Source: Comamonadaceae bacterium (GTDB lineage Bacteria; Pseudomonadota; Gammaproteobacteria; Burkholderiales; Burkholderiaceae_C). From it: a DNA stretch of 49,140 nucleotides. Below, in pieces: positions 19,834 to 33,173 of this stretch. The stretch covers positions 1 to 49,140 of the forward strand of contig PNMF01000006.1 of the NCBI GenBank assembly GCA_013823485.1, written 5' to 3'. The first letter of the stretch is position 1. Every line of letters starts with the position of its first letter. Below the pieces are notes generated by a model that was given only the letters and a program-made list of their open reading frames with translations, searched no databases and was not told the DNA's origin. A program made the translations under genes and the position numbers.

Positions 19834-20289
19834 ATGCAAGTCATCCACTGCACCGAAGCACATCTCGACGTTCTGTCGGAGCTGTTCAACGACTACCGCA
19901 TCTTTTACGAGCAGCCCAGCGACGTGCCGGCCTGCCGCGCCTTCATCCAGAAGAACCTGCAGCAAAACTGCTCGAAGATCTTCCTGTTGCTGGACGATGA
20001 GGGCCGGGCGGTCGGCTTCTCGCAGCTCTACCCGTCGATATGCTCAATCAGCATGCGGCCGTATCACTACCTGTCCGACCTGTACGTGGCCACGTCCACC
20101 CGCCGAAACGGACATGCGCGCCACCTGATGAACTACATCACCGACCACTTCACGAACCTGGGTTCGCAGCGCCTCACACTCGACACCGCGACCTCCAACA
20201 AGATCGCTCAGGGCCTGTACGAATCGCTGGGCTACGAGCGCGAAGAGGTCTACATCACCTACCACCAGGTGCTGAAGACGCCTGCCTGA
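19834..20289 (+). CDS. GNAT-family N-acetyltransferase
   Basis: MQVIHCTEAHLDVLSELFNDYRIFYEQPSD...LSDLYVATSTRRNGHARHLMNYI...LTLDTATSNKIAQGLYESLGYERE. Confidence 0.9.
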   Translation: MQVIHCTEAHLDVLSELFNDYRIFYEQPSDVPACRAFIQKNLQQNCSKIFLLLDDEGRAVGFSQLYPSICSISMRPYHYLSDLYVATSTRRNGHARHLMNYITDHFTNLGSQRLTLDTATSNKIAQGLYESLGYEREEVYITYHQVLKTPA

Positions 20290-20377
20290 TTCCGTCGGCG
20301 CCTGCCGGCAAGGCCATCACGGATGCCCCTCCCCACTGTTCTCCCGCGTGCTGAAACGGCTGCGCTGCAACGCCTTG

Positions 20378-22306
20378 TCAGCCCCGCAGCCGGAACGACC
20401 CGACCAGTTCGGCCAGCTGCTGCGACTGATGACGCAGGCTGTCGGCGGCGGCGGCGCCCTCTTCCACCAGCGCGGCGTTCTGCTGCGTGACCTGGTCGAG
20501 CTGGGCCACGGCGTGGCCCACCTGCGCGATGCCGTCGGCCTGTTCCTGGCTGGCCAGCGTGATGCCCTCGATGAGCTGTGACACGCGGGCCACCTGCTCG
20601 ACGATCTGCCCCACGCTCTGGCCGGCCTGGGCCACCAGACCGGTGCCCGATTCGACCCGCTCCACGCTCTCGCCGATCAGGCCCTTGATCTCCTTGGCCG
20701 CCTGAGCGCTGCGCTGGGCCAGGTTGCGCACTTCGCCGGCGACCACCGCAAAACCACGCCCCTGCTCGCCGGCACGGGCCGCTTCCACCGCCGCGTTGAG
20801 CGCCAGGATGTTGGTCTGAAAGGCAATGCTGTCGATCACGCCGATGATGTCGCTGATGCGGCGACTGCTGTCGTTGATGCCCTGCATGGTCTGCACCACG
20901 CGGCCCACCACCTGACCGCCCTCTTCCGCCGCCAGCTTGGCCTCGCGGGCAATCCGGGCGGCCTCGCGCGAGGTCTCGGCGTTCTGCTGCACGGTGGAGG
21001 TGATCTGCTCCATGCTCGCCGCCGTCTCTTCCAGGTTGCTGGCCTGTGTTTCGGTGCGGCACGACAGGTCGGCATTGCCGGTGGCAATCTGGGCACTGCC
21101 GGTGGCAATGCTTTCGCTGCTCTGGCGCACCGCCGACACCATGGTCACCAGGCTCTGGTTCATGGCGCGCAGCGCGGTCAGCAGCTGGCCGGTCTCGTCG
21201 GTGTTGCGCACATCGATCTGCGAGGTGAGGTCGCCGGAGGCCACCGTCTCGGCCACCTTGACCGCCTGGGCAATGGCCCGGGTGGTCTGGCGGGCAATCG
21301 CCAGCATCAGCAGCCCGCCCAGCACCACCATCACGCCGATGCCGGCCGACAGCTGCACCAGGCGCTGCATGGCGTGGCCAGCCTCGTTGTCGAGCTCCTG
21401 GGCCAGCACCTTGAAGGCCTCGTCGATCAGGGCGAACTGGGCATCGATCTGCGCCGTGCTGGCGGCGAAGAACGCGTTGGGCGTCATGGTCAGCTGGTCG
21501 GCCTTCAGGATCTCCTTGTCGACCAGGGCGGCGGCGGCGTCTGCAGCCGCCCAGGCCGCGTCGGCCTTGGGCGCAATGGCCGCCCGCAGCGCCGGGTTGG
21601 CCGCCAGTGCCTTGTCCAGGCTGCGCCGGGCCTGGGCCATGTGCGAGCGCGACATGTTGGTGAGGGCCGACAGCCCCGAGCGCTGGTCGCTGCCGATCTC
21701 GCCACGGCTCAGGATCAGGGAGCCCTGTGCGCGGGCCTGCCCCAGGGTTTCGGTCAGACGCGGCAGGTGCACCAGCACCGACTGGATCAGGAAATAGGTG
21801 TCGGCGTTCGGGTCCAGGCTCATGCCGGAGGCGTCATTGACCTCTTCGATCAACGCCAGCTGCCCGGCAATGAGTGCGGTGTGCCGCACGAAACTCTGCG
21901 GCCCCGGAATCGACTTGGCCGACACATCGGCCGCCAGCGCTTTCCATTGCTCCACCAGCTCGCGGTTCCGGTTGCCCAGCGCCGGGGCATTCAGGTCGGT
22001 CAGCGCGAGGTCCAGACGGGCAAAAGCAGCGTCGACATCGGCCTGCCGCTGCGTCCGGGCGTCCTTCACCGAATCGTTGCCGGCCAGCACATTGGCCGAA
22101 AGACCGCGGTGCTGCTGGGTCAGCTGCACCAGCTTGAGCGCCGCACCCGCCGCGGGAATGCCTTGCGTCTCCCCCCTCGCGGCCTGCCACACCGACAGCT
22201 CGCCCCGCACGGCCATAGCCGTGGGCAGGGCAGCCATCACCATGGCGATGGCGCCGATCAGAAGAAATTTGTGCGCCAGGCGCAGGTTGCCAAGCAGGCT
22301 TTGCAT
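20378..22306 (-). CDS. Methyl-accepting chemotaxis protein with NIT-like periplasmic sensor
   Basis: Two TMs, NIT-like [16 protein letters not shown] region, HAMP, MCP signalling core [58 protein letters not shown]. Confidence 0.93.
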   Translation of the reverse strand: MQSLLGNLRLAHKFLLIGAIAMVMAALPTAMAVRGELSVWQAARGETQGIPAAGAALKLVQLTQQHRGLSANVLAGNDSVKDARTQRQADVDAAFARLDLALTDLNAPALGNRNRELVEQWKALAADVSAKSIPGPQSFVRHTALIAGQLALIEEVNDASGMSLDPNADTYFLIQSVLVHLPRLTETLGQARAQGSLILSRGEIGSDQRSGLSALTNMSRSHMAQARRSLDKALAANPALRAAIAPKADAAWAAADAAAALVDKEILKADQLTMTPNAFFAASTAQIDAQFALIDEAFKVLAQELDNEAGHAMQRLVQLSAGIGVMVVLGGLLMLAIARQTTRAIAQAVKVAETVASGDLTSQIDVRNTDETGQLLTALRAMNQSLVTMVSAVRQSSESIATGSAQIATGNADLSCRTETQASNLEETAASMEQITSTVQQNAETSREAARIAREAKLAAEEGGQVVGRVVQTMQGINDSSRRISDIIGVIDSIAFQTNILALNAAVEAARAGEQGRGFAVVAGEVRNLAQRSAQAAKEIKGLIGESVERVESGTGLVAQAGQSVGQIVEQVARVSQLIEGITLASQEQADGIAQVGHAVAQLDQVTQQNAALVEEGAAAADSLRHQSQQLAELVGSFRLRG

Positions 22307-22345
22307 GAAAAACACCCCTTCCCGTCGATTCGGTCTACAGGGTGT

Positions 22346-22353
22346 TTATCGGT
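22346..22353 (-). promoter_or_regulatory. Candidate sigma28 (FliA) -10 element of the MCP gene
   Basis: Minus strand ACCGATAA vs GCCGATAA consensus (7/8), 39 bp upstream of the MCP ATG; the -35 half is weak. Confidence 0.4.
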
Positions 22354-22399
22354 AAAAACCCGGGTGACTGAAGCGCAGATAAGCGGCGGCCGACCGGCC

Positions 22400-22432
22400 A
22401 AAAAAAATCCCGACCGGGTGAGGGTCGGGATT
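22400..22432 (-). terminator. Intrinsic terminator of ssrA
   Basis: Minus strand AATCCCGACC-CTCACC-GGTCGGGATT followed by TTTTTT, directly past the tmRNA 3' CCA. Confidence 0.85.
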
Positions 22433-22440
22433 CTGGATAG

Positions 22441-22816
22441 TGGTGGAGCTGGGGGGATTCGAACCCCCGTCCGCAAGCCTTCTCCGAGCAGTTCTACATG
22501 TGTAGCCGTCTGATTTGATCTCGCCGGTTCCACCGCGCAGCGGCACGCTGTGGAATCGACCAGCCCCCTTGGATCTCGGCCTGCATCAAGGAGCACGATG
22601 CAGACCCAGCCGATGAAAATTACCTCACAGCCTGGACGCCTTGCGGCACCCTTGCCCAGCCCATCGGCCTGCTGTTGTGAAGCTCACCGGTGTTTAAGCG
22701 GCGAGTGCGAAACGTTCGTCGTTTGCAGTTGGTTTTTTTCTGCTGATTAACGAGGTGACAGAACCTCGACATGCCCTGCTGCGTGTCCGAACCCACGTCG
22801 AAACCGGTGCAGCCCC
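22441..22816 (-). ncRNA. ssrA: tmRNA
   Basis: Minus strand 5' GGGGCTGCACCGGTTTCGACG and 3' GGTTCGAATCCCCCCAGCTCCACCA form the tRNA-like acceptor; tag ORF (22694-22726) GCAAACGACGAACGTTTCGCACTCGCCGCTTAA = ANDERFALAA*. Confidence 0.97.
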
Positions 22817-22829
22817 AAGACCGGGCAGT

Positions 22830-23501
22830 TTAAGGCAGTTGCAGGCATTTCAAGAGCTGCAGCGGAGAAAGAATGCGGGCGTCGGCCGGCCAGTGCTCGG
22901 TGGTGGCCAGGGGCCCGAGGTAACCGTAACCGGCGGCCAGGGTGCGCATGCCGGCGCTGCGCCCGGCCAGCATGTCGCGTTCGTCGTCGCCCACATAAAC
23001 GCAGCAATGCGGCGCCACACCCAGGCGGCGGGCGGCCTCCAGCAGGGGGGCAGGATGGGGCTTGGCATGGGGGGTGGTGTCGCCGCAGACCACGGTGGCC
23101 GCGCGGCCCAGCAGCGGCATGGCGGCCACCAGCGGGTCGGCGAACCGGTGCGCCTTGTTGGTGACCACGCCCCAGGCCAGGCCGTGCGCCTCCAGGGCGT
23201 CGATCAAGGCAGGCACCTCGTCGAAAGGCCGGGTGTGCAGGGTCAGCCGGGCTTCATAGAGCCGGTAGAACTCCTCGCGCAGGGGTTCATAGTCGGCATG
23301 CTCGGGCGTGATGCCGAACGCCACCTGGAGCATGCCCCGGGCACCCGACCCGGCATGGGGACGGTACTGGGACGGGGGCAGCGACGGCCAGCCCCGCCCC
23401 ACCCGCATCTCGTCGGCGGCACCGCCGAGGTCGGGGGCACTGTCGATCAGGGTGCCGTCCAGATCGAACAGCACCGCCTGCACACCCTGCAGCACGCTCA
23501 T
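22830..23501 (-). CDS. gph: Phosphoglycolate phosphatase (HAD superfamily)
   Basis: [24 protein letters not shown]...[16 protein letters not shown]...[26 protein letters not shown]; next to ubiG. Confidence 0.9.
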   Translation of the reverse strand: MSVLQGVQAVLFDLDGTLIDSAPDLGGAADEMRVGRGWPSLPPSQYRPHAGSGARGMLQVAFGITPEHADYEPLREEFYRLYEARLTLHTRPFDEVPALIDALEAHGLAWGVVTNKAHRFADPLVAAMPLLGRAATVVCGDTTPHAKPHPAPLLEAARRLGVAPHCCVYVGDDERDMLAGRSAGMRTLAAGYGYLGPLATTEHWPADARILSPLQLLKCLQLP

Positions 23502-24205
23502 GCCTTGCGGGTGGCGAACAGGTAGTTCACGCTGGTGTCTTCGCTGAGCCAGTAGCGCCGGGTCAACGGGTTGTATTCCATGCCCTTGGTGTGCTGCAGC
23601 TCCAGGCTGGCGGCACGGCCATACGAGGCCAGCTCGCTCGGGCGGATGAACTTGGCGTACTCATGGGTGCCCTTGGGCAGCAGGTTGAGCACGTACTCGG
23701 CACCGACGATGGCGAACAGGAACGACTTGGGGTTGCGGTTCAGGGTCGAGAAAAACACCCAGCCGCCCGGTTTGACCAGGGTGGAACAGGCCTGAACGAT
23801 GGAGGCAGGGTCGGGCACGTGTTCCAGCATCTCCATGCAGGTCACCACGTCGAAGCTGCCGGGCTGCTCGGCGGCCAGGTCTTCGGTGCTGACCTCGCGG
23901 TATTCGACCCGGGGCGTGGAGGCCTCCAGGGCATGGAGCTGGGCGACGCGCAGGGCTTTCACCGACAGGTCGATGCCGAGCACGTCGGCGCCCTTGCGGG
24001 CCATGGCATCGGCCAGGATGCCGCCGCCGCAGCCCACGTCCAGGACTCGCTTGCCGGCGATGCCGGCCAGCGAGTCGATCCAGCCCAGGCGCAAGGGGTT
24101 GATCTGGTGCAGCGGGCGGAATTCGCTCTCGGGGTCCCACCAGCGGTGGGCCAGTTCGGAAAACTTGGCCAGTTCGGCCGGGTCTGCGTTGGTGTGGGTG
24201 GTCAT
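23498..24205 (-). CDS. ubiG: Bifunctional ubiquinone biosynthesis O-methyltransferase
   Basis: [38 protein letters not shown]...[28 protein letters not shown]...[20 protein letters not shown]. Confidence 0.95.
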   Translation of the reverse strand: MTTHTNADPAELAKFSELAHRWWDPESEFRPLHQINPLRLGWIDSLAGIAGKRVLDVGCGGGILADAMARKGADVLGIDLSVKALRVAQLHALEASTPRVEYREVSTEDLAAEQPGSFDVVTCMEMLEHVPDPASIVQACSTLVKPGGWVFFSTLNRNPKSFLFAIVGAEYVLNLLPKGTHEYAKFIRPSELASYGRAASLELQHTKGMEYNPLTRRYWLSEDTSVNYLFATRKA

Positions 24206-24228
24206 GGGGCGATTATTGGCGGAGGCAT

Positions 24229-24255
24229 AAAAAAACCGCGCCGGAGCGCGGTTTT
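24229..24255 (-). terminator. Intrinsic terminator of the ompA-family gene (possibly bidirectional)
   Basis: AAAACCGCG-CTCCGG-CGCGGTTTTTTTATG on the minus strand. Confidence 0.75.
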
Positions 24256-24276
24256 GTTGATCAGACCGAGGGTCGA

Positions 24277-24915
24277 TCAGTTCTTGCGGGTGCCGACCAC
24301 TTCGACTTCCACGCGGCGGTTCTTGGCGCGGCCTTCGCGGGTGGCGTTGTCGGCCACCGGCTGGGACAGGCCCTTGCCTTCGGTGTAGATGCGGTTGCTT
24401 TCGATGCCCTTGCTCACCAGGTAGGCCTTCACGGCTTCAGCGCGGCGGACCGACAGGGCCTGGTTGTACTTGGCTGCACCGGTGGCGTCGGTGTGGCCCA
24501 CGGCAATCACGACTTCCAGGTTGATGCCACCGACCTTGCTGGCCAGATCGTCCAGCTTGGCTTTGCCTTCGGGCTTCAGGACGGCCTTGTCGAAGTCGAA
24601 GAAGGCGTCGGCGGCGTAGGTCACCTTGGTGGCAGCCGGAGCGGGAGCCGGGGCAGCAGCGGCGGGCTTCGGTGCAGCGGCGGGGGCCGGAGCCGGGGCA
24701 GCGGCGGGAGCAGCGGCCGGCACGATGGCGCCGTCGCAGCCCTTGGCGGCGGTGGCGGGGGTCCAGGAGGCATCGCGCCAGCACAGTTCGTTGGTGCCGT
24801 TCTTCCAGACCAGCTCACCGGTGCCATTGCGCCAGTTGTCGACGGTCTGAGCGCCAGCGGCCGTTGCCATGGCGGCGGTTGCGATCAGCATTGCCACTTT
24901 GTTGAGTTTTTTCAT
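24277..24915 (-). CDS. OmpA-family outer membrane protein / peptidoglycan-associated
   Basis: Signal peptide, Pro/Ala-rich linker, OmpA C-domain ([26 protein letters not shown]...[30 protein letters not shown]...[12 protein letters not shown]). Confidence 0.93.
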   Translation of the reverse strand: MKKLNKVAMLIATAAMATAAGAQTVDNWRNGTGELVWKNGTNELCWRDASWTPATAAKGCDGAIVPAAAPAAAPAPAPAAAPKPAAAAPAPAPAATKVTYAADAFFDFDKAVLKPEGKAKLDDLASKVGGINLEVVIAVGHTDATGAAKYNQALSVRRAEAVKAYLVSKGIESNRIYTEGKGLSQPVADNATREGRAKNRRVEVEVVGTRKN

Positions 24916-25179
24916 GGTTTTCCTCTAGGTAAGCCGCAGACAGACTGCGAAAACGTTATGGACGTTTCGGACAAACGGTTGACCGAACGCTCCGAAGATT
25001 GTGCCACAAGCGGTCTTGGGTTAACCCTGAGCGGCTGTCCCGCTGGTTCGTGACCGCTCCGCGGGGGCCGTGCGGTCATCCGGGCGTTGCCAGCCCGCAA
25101 CAGCCGAGGCCCGGAAGCCCGTCCGGGGCGGTCCCTTAAAATCGCCGATTGCCTCCAACCTCCCAGAGACTGCACGCCC

Positions 25180-27839
<2,660 letters not shown>

Positions 27840-27840
<1 letters not shown>

Positions 27841-28931
27841 TGGCACGCCCCTTCAACTTCTCGGCCGGCCCGGCCGTCATGCCTGAGGAGGTGCTGGCGC
27901 AGGCCGCCCGCGAGATGCTCGACTGGCAGGGCACCGGCATGGGCGTGATGGAGATGAGCCATCGCGGCAAGGCCTTCGTGTCGATCTGCGAGCAGGCCGA
28001 AGCCGATCTGCGCGAACTGCTGGCGGTGCCCGAGAGCCACCACATCCTGTTCATGCAGGGTGGCGGGCTGGCGGAGAACGCGATCGTGCCGCTGAACCTC
28101 TCGCGCGGTGGCGCGGTCGAAGTGGTGGTGACCGGCAGCTGGAGCCAGAAATCGCTCAAGGAAGCGAAGCGCTACGCCGACGCCCGCGCGGCCGCGAGCA
28201 GCGAGGCCGACGGCCACACCACAATCCCCGCTGCTTCGACCTGGCAGCTGCGCGCCGATGCCGCCTATGTGCACATCTGCACCAACGAGACCATCCACGG
28301 CGTGGAATTCCAGGCGCTGCCCGACCTGCAGGCGCTGGGCTGCAACGCGCCGCTGGTTATCGACTTTTCGTCCCATGTGGCTTCGCGTCCGGTGGACTGG
28401 CGCCGCGTCGGCCTGGCCTTTGGCGGTGCACAGAAGAACCTGGGGCCCGCCGGCCTGACCCTGGTGGTGGTGCGGGACGACCTGCTCGGCCACGCGCTGG
28501 ACATCTGCCCCAGCGCCTTCAACTACCGCACGGTGGCCGACAACCGCTCCATGTACAACACGCCGCCGACCTACAGCATCTACATGGCCGGCCTGACCTT
28601 CCAGTGGCTCAAGCGCCAGGGTGGCGTGGCGGCCATGGAGCAGCGCAACATCGCCAAGGCGCAGCTGCTCTACGACTGCATCGACGGCTCGCAGCTCTAT
28701 GTGAACCGGGTCGACCCGGCGGTGCGTTCGCGCATGAACATCCCCTTCTTCCTGCGCGACGAGTCCCGCAACGACGCCTTCCTGGCCGGTGCACAGGCCC
28801 GCGGCCTGCTGCAGCTCAAGGGCCACAAGTCGGTGGGCGGCATGCGCGCCAGCCTCTACAACGCCATGCCCCTGCAGGGCGTGCAGGCGCTGGTGAATTA
28901 CCTGCGTGAATTCGAACAACAAGCGGCCTGA
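27840..28931 (+). CDS. serC: Phosphoserine aminotransferase
   Basis: [46 protein letters not shown]...[20 protein letters not shown]; overlaps the gyrA stop (TGATG-type). Confidence 0.97.
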
Positions 28932-28946
28932 GACCAGCCGGACACC

Positions 28947-30044
28947 ATGACCCAGCCCCAGCAATCTGCCGATCTTGCCGCCCTGCGCGTGAAGATCGAT
29001 GCCCTGGACCAGCAGCTGCTGACCCTGCTCAACCAGCGCGCCCGTGTGGCCGAAGAGGTGGGCGAGATCAAGCGCCGCGAGGGCTCGCCCTTCTTCCGCC
29101 CGGACCGGGTGGCCCAGGTGATCGACAAGATCCAGGACGCCAACCAGGGCCCGCTGCTGAACCAGCACGTGGCAGCCATCTGGCGCGAGATCATGTCGGC
29201 CTGCCTGGCGCTGGAAACCCCGCAGCGGGTGGCGGTGCTGGGCCCGCAGGGCACCTTCTGCGAGCAGGCGGCCATCGAGTTCTTCGGCAGTGCGGCCAAC
29301 CTGATCTACTGCGCCAACTTCGACGAGGTGTTCCACGCCACGGCGGCCGGCACCGCGCAGTTCGGCGTGGTCGGCATGGAGAACTCCACCGAAGGCGTGG
29401 TGGCCCGTTCGCTCGACCTGTTCCTGCGCTCGCCGGTGCACGTGGTGGGCGAGGTCAGCCTGCTGGTCCGCCACAACCTGCTGCGCCAGACCAACTCGCT
29501 GGACGACATCCAGGTGGTCATGGCCCATCCGCAGGCGCTGGCCCAGTGCCAGAACTGGCTCACCCAGCACCTGCCGCACGCCGAGCGCCGCGCCGTCTCC
29601 AGCAACGCCGAGGGCGCCCGTCTGGCCGCCACCGACCCGACCTGGGCGGCCATCGCCAGCGAACGCGCGGCATCGCAGTTCGGGCTGCACATCGTCTCGC
29701 ACGCGATCCAGGACGAGGCCTACAACCGCACCCGCTTTGCCGTCATCAGCCTGCCGCAGACCATGGCCATGCCGCCGGCCTCGGGGCGCGACTGCACCAG
29801 CATCGTGGTGTCGGTGCCGAACCGGCCCGGCGCGGTGCACGACCTGCTGGTGCCGCTCAAGCAGCACGGCGTGTCCATGACGCGGTTCGAATCGCGCCCC
29901 GCCAAGTCGGGCCAGTGGGAGTACTACTTCTACATCGACATCGCGGGCCACCCGTCGCAGCCGGCCGTGGCTGCGGCCCTTGAAGAACTCCAGCGTCTGT
30001 GCGCCTACTACAAGGTGCTGGGCGCCTACCCGGTGAGCGAATGA
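28947..30044 (+). CDS. pheA: Bifunctional chorismate mutase / prephenate dehydratase
   Basis: [52 protein letters not shown] region [28 protein letters not shown]. Confidence 0.96.
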   Translation: MTQPQQSADLAALRVKIDALDQQLLTLLNQRARVAEEVGEIKRREGSPFFRPDRVAQVIDKIQDANQGPLLNQHVAAIWREIMSACLALETPQRVAVLGPQGTFCEQAAIEFFGSAANLIYCANFDEVFHATAAGTAQFGVVGMENSTEGVVARSLDLFLRSPVHVVGEVSLLVRHNLLRQTNSLDDIQVVMAHPQALAQCQNWLTQHLPHAERRAVSSNAEGARLAATDPTWAAIASERAASQFGLHIVSHAIQDEAYNRTRFAVISLPQTMAMPPASGRDCTSIVVSVPNRPGAVHDLLVPLKQHGVSMTRFESRPAKSGQWEYYFYIDIAGHPSQPAVAAALEELQRLCAYYKVLGAYPVSE

Positions 30045-30922
30045 TGTTCGAACAACTCGGATTGATCGGCTGCGGACTCATGGGCGGCTCGTTCGCCCTG
30101 GCGCTCAAGCAGGCCGGGCTGGTGAAGCGGGTGGTGGGCTACAGCAAGTCCCCCTCGACCACCGAGCGGGCGCGGCAGATGGGCGTGATCGACATCGAGG
30201 CGCCCTCGGCGCTGCTCGCCGTCTCCGGCTCCGACCTGGTGCTGGTGGCCGTGCCGGTGGCCGCCACCGAAGCCACCTTCAAGGCCATCCGCCACCTGAT
30301 CCACAAGGACATGCTGCTGATGGATGTCGGCTCGACCAAGCGCGACGTGGTCGATGCGGCCCGCCGTGTCCTGCGCGACCAGGTCGGCGTCTTCGTGCCG
30401 GCGCACCCGATCGCCGGCAAGGAAGTGGCCGGCGTGGAGCATGCCGACCCCGAGCTGTACCACGGCCGGCAGGTCATCCTGACCCCGATCGAGCGCACCC
30501 AGACCGCGCAGCTGGACCGGGCCACCCAGCTCTGGAAGGCGCTGGGCTGCCATGTGCGGCAGATGTCGCCCGAGTCGCACGACGCGGCCTATGCCGCGGT
30601 CAGCCACCTGCCGCACCTGCTGGCCTTTGCGCTGATGAACGCCATCCAGAACCAGCAGCAGTCGGCCGACTTTCTCGCTCTGGCCGGCCCTGGCTTCCGC
30701 GATTTCACCCGCATCGCCGCCAGCGATCCGGCGATCTGGCGCGACATCCTCATGGCCAACCGCGAGGAGCTGCTGGGCCAGTCGCAACGGTTCCGCCAGG
30801 CGCTCGAGGCGCTGGAAAACGCGGTCAAGGGCGAGAACCCGGACGCCCTGGAAACGCTGATCGAGCAGGCCAGCATTGCCCGCGCCCAGTGGCGCATGAA
30901 CGCCATCCGCCCGCAGGGCTGA
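30041..30922 (+). CDS. tyrA: Prephenate dehydrogenase
   Basis: [51 protein letters not shown]...[15 protein letters not shown]; overlaps pheA. Confidence 0.93.
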   Translation: MMFEQLGLIGCGLMGGSFALALKQAGLVKRVVGYSKSPSTTERARQMGVIDIEAPSALLAVSGSDLVLVAVPVAATEATFKAIRHLIHKDMLLMDVGSTKRDVVDAARRVLRDQVGVFVPAHPIAGKEVAGVEHADPELYHGRQVILTPIERTQTAQLDRATQLWKALGCHVRQMSPESHDAAYAAVSHLPHLLAFALMNAIQNQQQSADFLALAGPGFRDFTRIAASDPAIWRDILMANREELLGQSQRFRQALEALENAVKGENPDALETLIEQASIARAQWRMNAIRPQG

Positions 30923-30939
30923 GGCGCCACCACCCTCCC

Positions 30940-32994
30940 ATGTTCTCCACCGCTTTCCTCGACCTTCCGCCCCTGCAGGCGGCCGGCGGCACCGTCCGCC
31001 TGCCCGGCTCCAAAAGCATCTCCAACCGCGTGCTGTTGCTGGCGGCCCTCAGCACCGGCCACACCGATGTGGTCGACCTGCTCGACTCGGACGACACCCA
31101 GGTCATGCTGCAGGCGCTGCGCCAGCTGGGCTGCCGCATCGAGCCGCAGGCCGACGGCGCGCTGCGGGTGCACGGGCTGGGCGGCGAACTGCCGGTGCGC
31201 GAAGCCACCCTGCTCATGGGCAACGCCGGCACCGCCATGCGGCCGCTGACCGCGGCGCTGGCCCTGCTCGCCACCCGGCACGGCGCCCGCTTCGAGCTCA
31301 GCGGCGTGCCCCGCATGCACGAGCGCCCCATCGGCGATCTGGTCGATGCCCTGCGCCAGCTCGGCTGCCCGGTCGAGTGCCTGGGCGAGCCCGGTTACCC
31401 GCCGCTGCGGCTGGGCAACGGTGCGGCGCAGCCACTGCAGCTGTCGGATGCGATCCGGGTGCGCGGCGACGTGTCGAGCCAGTTCCTGACCGCCCTGCTG
31501 CTGGCATTGCCGCTGGTGGCCCAGCAGCAGGACATCGTGATCGAGGTGGTGGGCGAACTCATTTCGCGACCCTACATCGAGATCACCCTGAACCTGCTGG
31601 AACGCTTCGGCGTGACGGTGCGGCGCGACGGCTGGCAGCGCTTCACCATTCCGGCCGGCAGCCGCTATGCATCGCCGGGCCGCATGCCGGTGGAGGGCGA
31701 CGCCTCGTCGGCCAGCTACTTCATTGCGCTGGGCGCCATCGCGCCGGCCGCCGCCGGCACCGAAGGCATCATCATCGAAGGGGTAGGGCTGTCGTCCATC
31801 CAGGGCGACATCCGCTTCGTGGAGGCGGCCCGCCTGATGGGCGCCGACGTGCAGGGTGACGCCAACGCGCTGCGCATCCGCCGGGGCATCTGGCCGCTGA
31901 AGGCCATCGACCTGGACTGCAACCACATTCCCGACGCCGCCATGACGCTGGCCGTCATGGCGCTGTTCGCCGACGGCACCACCACCCTGCGCAACATCGC
32001 CAGCTGGCGGGTCAAGGAAACCGACCGTATCGCCGCCATGGCCACCGAATGCCGCAAGCTCGGTGCCACGGTGGAAGAAGGCGCGGACTTCATCCGCATC
32101 ACGCCGCCGACCGGGTGGCGGCCGGCCAGCATCCACACCTACGACGACCACCGGGTGGCCATGTGCTTCTCGCTGGCGGCCTTCAACCCGGCCGGCCTGC
32201 CGGTGCGCATCCTGGACCCGCGCTGCGTCGGCAAGACCTTTCCGGACTACTTCGAGGCGCTGTTCGGCGTCTGCGAGGCACAGGCGGAGCAGATACCGGT
32301 GATCTGTGTGGACGGCCCCACCGCCTCGGGCAAGGGCACGCTGTCCAGCGAGCTGGCCAAGCGCCTGGGCTACCACTGGCTCGATTCGGGCGCCCTCTAC
32401 CGGCTGGTCGGGCTGGCCGCCACCCGCCAGGGGCTGGCGCTGGACGAAGCGGCCTTGCGCCAGCCGGAGCACGCCCGCCGGCTGGGCGAGCTGGCCGCCG
32501 GCCTGCGGCTGCGGTTTGCCGACCACCGCATCTGGCTCGACGGCGAGGATGTGAGCGACGACTTGCGCACCGAGGCCGCCGGCATGGCCGCCTCCCGGGT
32601 GTCGGTCGTGCCCGAGGTGCGCCAGGCCCTGCTGGCCCTGCAGCGCGGCATGCGGCGGCTGCCCGGCCTGGTGGCCGACGGCCGCGACATGGGCACCGTG
32701 ATATTCCCTGACGCACCTCTCAAGGTCTACCTCACCGCCAGCGCCGGACAACGGGCCGAACGCCGGCATAAGCAATTGATTTCAAAGGGAATCGCTGCTA
32801 GACTCGACGACCTTCTGGCGGACTTGCAGGCGCGCGACGCACGGGACTCGAACCGGTCCCACGCGCCCCTCAAACCCGCCGAAGATGCCCTGATGCTGGA
32901 CAACTCCTCGCTCGACATCGAATCGTCGGTGCAGCAGGTGCTTGACTGGTGGCAGGACAAAACGGTGTTTCCGGAAGGCCGGCAACACCGCTGA
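30940..32994 (+). CDS. aroA-cmk: Fused 3-phosphoshikimate 1-carboxyvinyltransferase / cytidylate kinase
   Basis: N-terminal EPSPS motifs ([47 protein letters not shown]) continue in frame into CMP kinase ([36 protein letters not shown]...[30 protein letters not shown]). Confidence 0.95.
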   Translation: MFSTAFLDLPPLQAAGGTVRLPGSKSISNRVLLLAALSTGHTDVVDLLDSDDTQVMLQALRQLGCRIEPQADGALRVHGLGGELPVREATLLMGNAGTAMRPLTAALALLATRHGARFELSGVPRMHERPIGDLVDALRQLGCPVECLGEPGYPPLRLGNGAAQPLQLSDAIRVRGDVSSQFLTALLLALPLVAQQQDIVIEVVGELISRPYIEITLNLLERFGVTVRRDGWQRFTIPAGSRYASPGRMPVEGDASSASYFIALGAIAPAAAGTEGIIIEGVGLSSIQGDIRFVEAARLMGADVQGDANALRIRRGIWPLKAIDLDCNHIPDAAMTLAVMALFADGTTTLRNIASWRVKETDRIAAMATECRKLGATVEEGADFIRITPPTGWRPASIHTYDDHRVAMCFSLAAFNPAGLPVRILDPRCVGKTFPDYFEALFGVCEAQAEQIPVICVDGPTASGKGTLSSELAKRLGYHWLDSGALYRLVGLAATRQGLALDEAALRQPEHARRLGELAAGLRLRFADHRIWLDGEDVSDDLRTEAAGMAASRVSVVPEVRQALLALQRGMRRLPGLVADGRDMGTVIFPDAPLKVYLTASAGQRAERRHKQLISKGIAARLDDLLADLQARDARDSNRSHAPLKPAEDALMLDNSSLDIESSVQQVLDWWQDKTVFPEGRQHR

Positions 32995-33013
32995 CCGGCC
33001 CAGACGGCCCCGC

Positions 33014-33077
33014 CGGGCGTTCCCTGCCCGCAGGCCTGATGGTTCTTTTCAACCAACCCCGTGGTGCTTCGCACCAC
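33014..33077 (+). promoter_or_regulatory. Multi-hairpin leader of rpsA (candidate S1 autoregulatory leader)
   Basis: Three successive inverted repeats: CGGGC-N7-GCCCG (33014-33030), TGGTT-CTTTTC-AACCA (33040-33055), GTGGTGC-TTC-GCACCAC (33061-33077). Confidence 0.45.
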
Positions 33078-33173
33078 AACTGCAACGCCGCCCAACCGTC
33101 GACTCCCGCCACCCGATGCAGGTTCATCTGCGTCCGTGGTGCACCCCGACGCTGAGCGGTCTTAGGAAACTCC

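Noticed and set aside
24620-24740. Low-complexity Pro/Ala repeat in the OmpA-family gene
   Set aside because: A periplasmic Pro/Ala linker is common in OmpA-type proteins; GCA-rich repeats produce the odd Gly/Ala-rich ORFs on the other strand.
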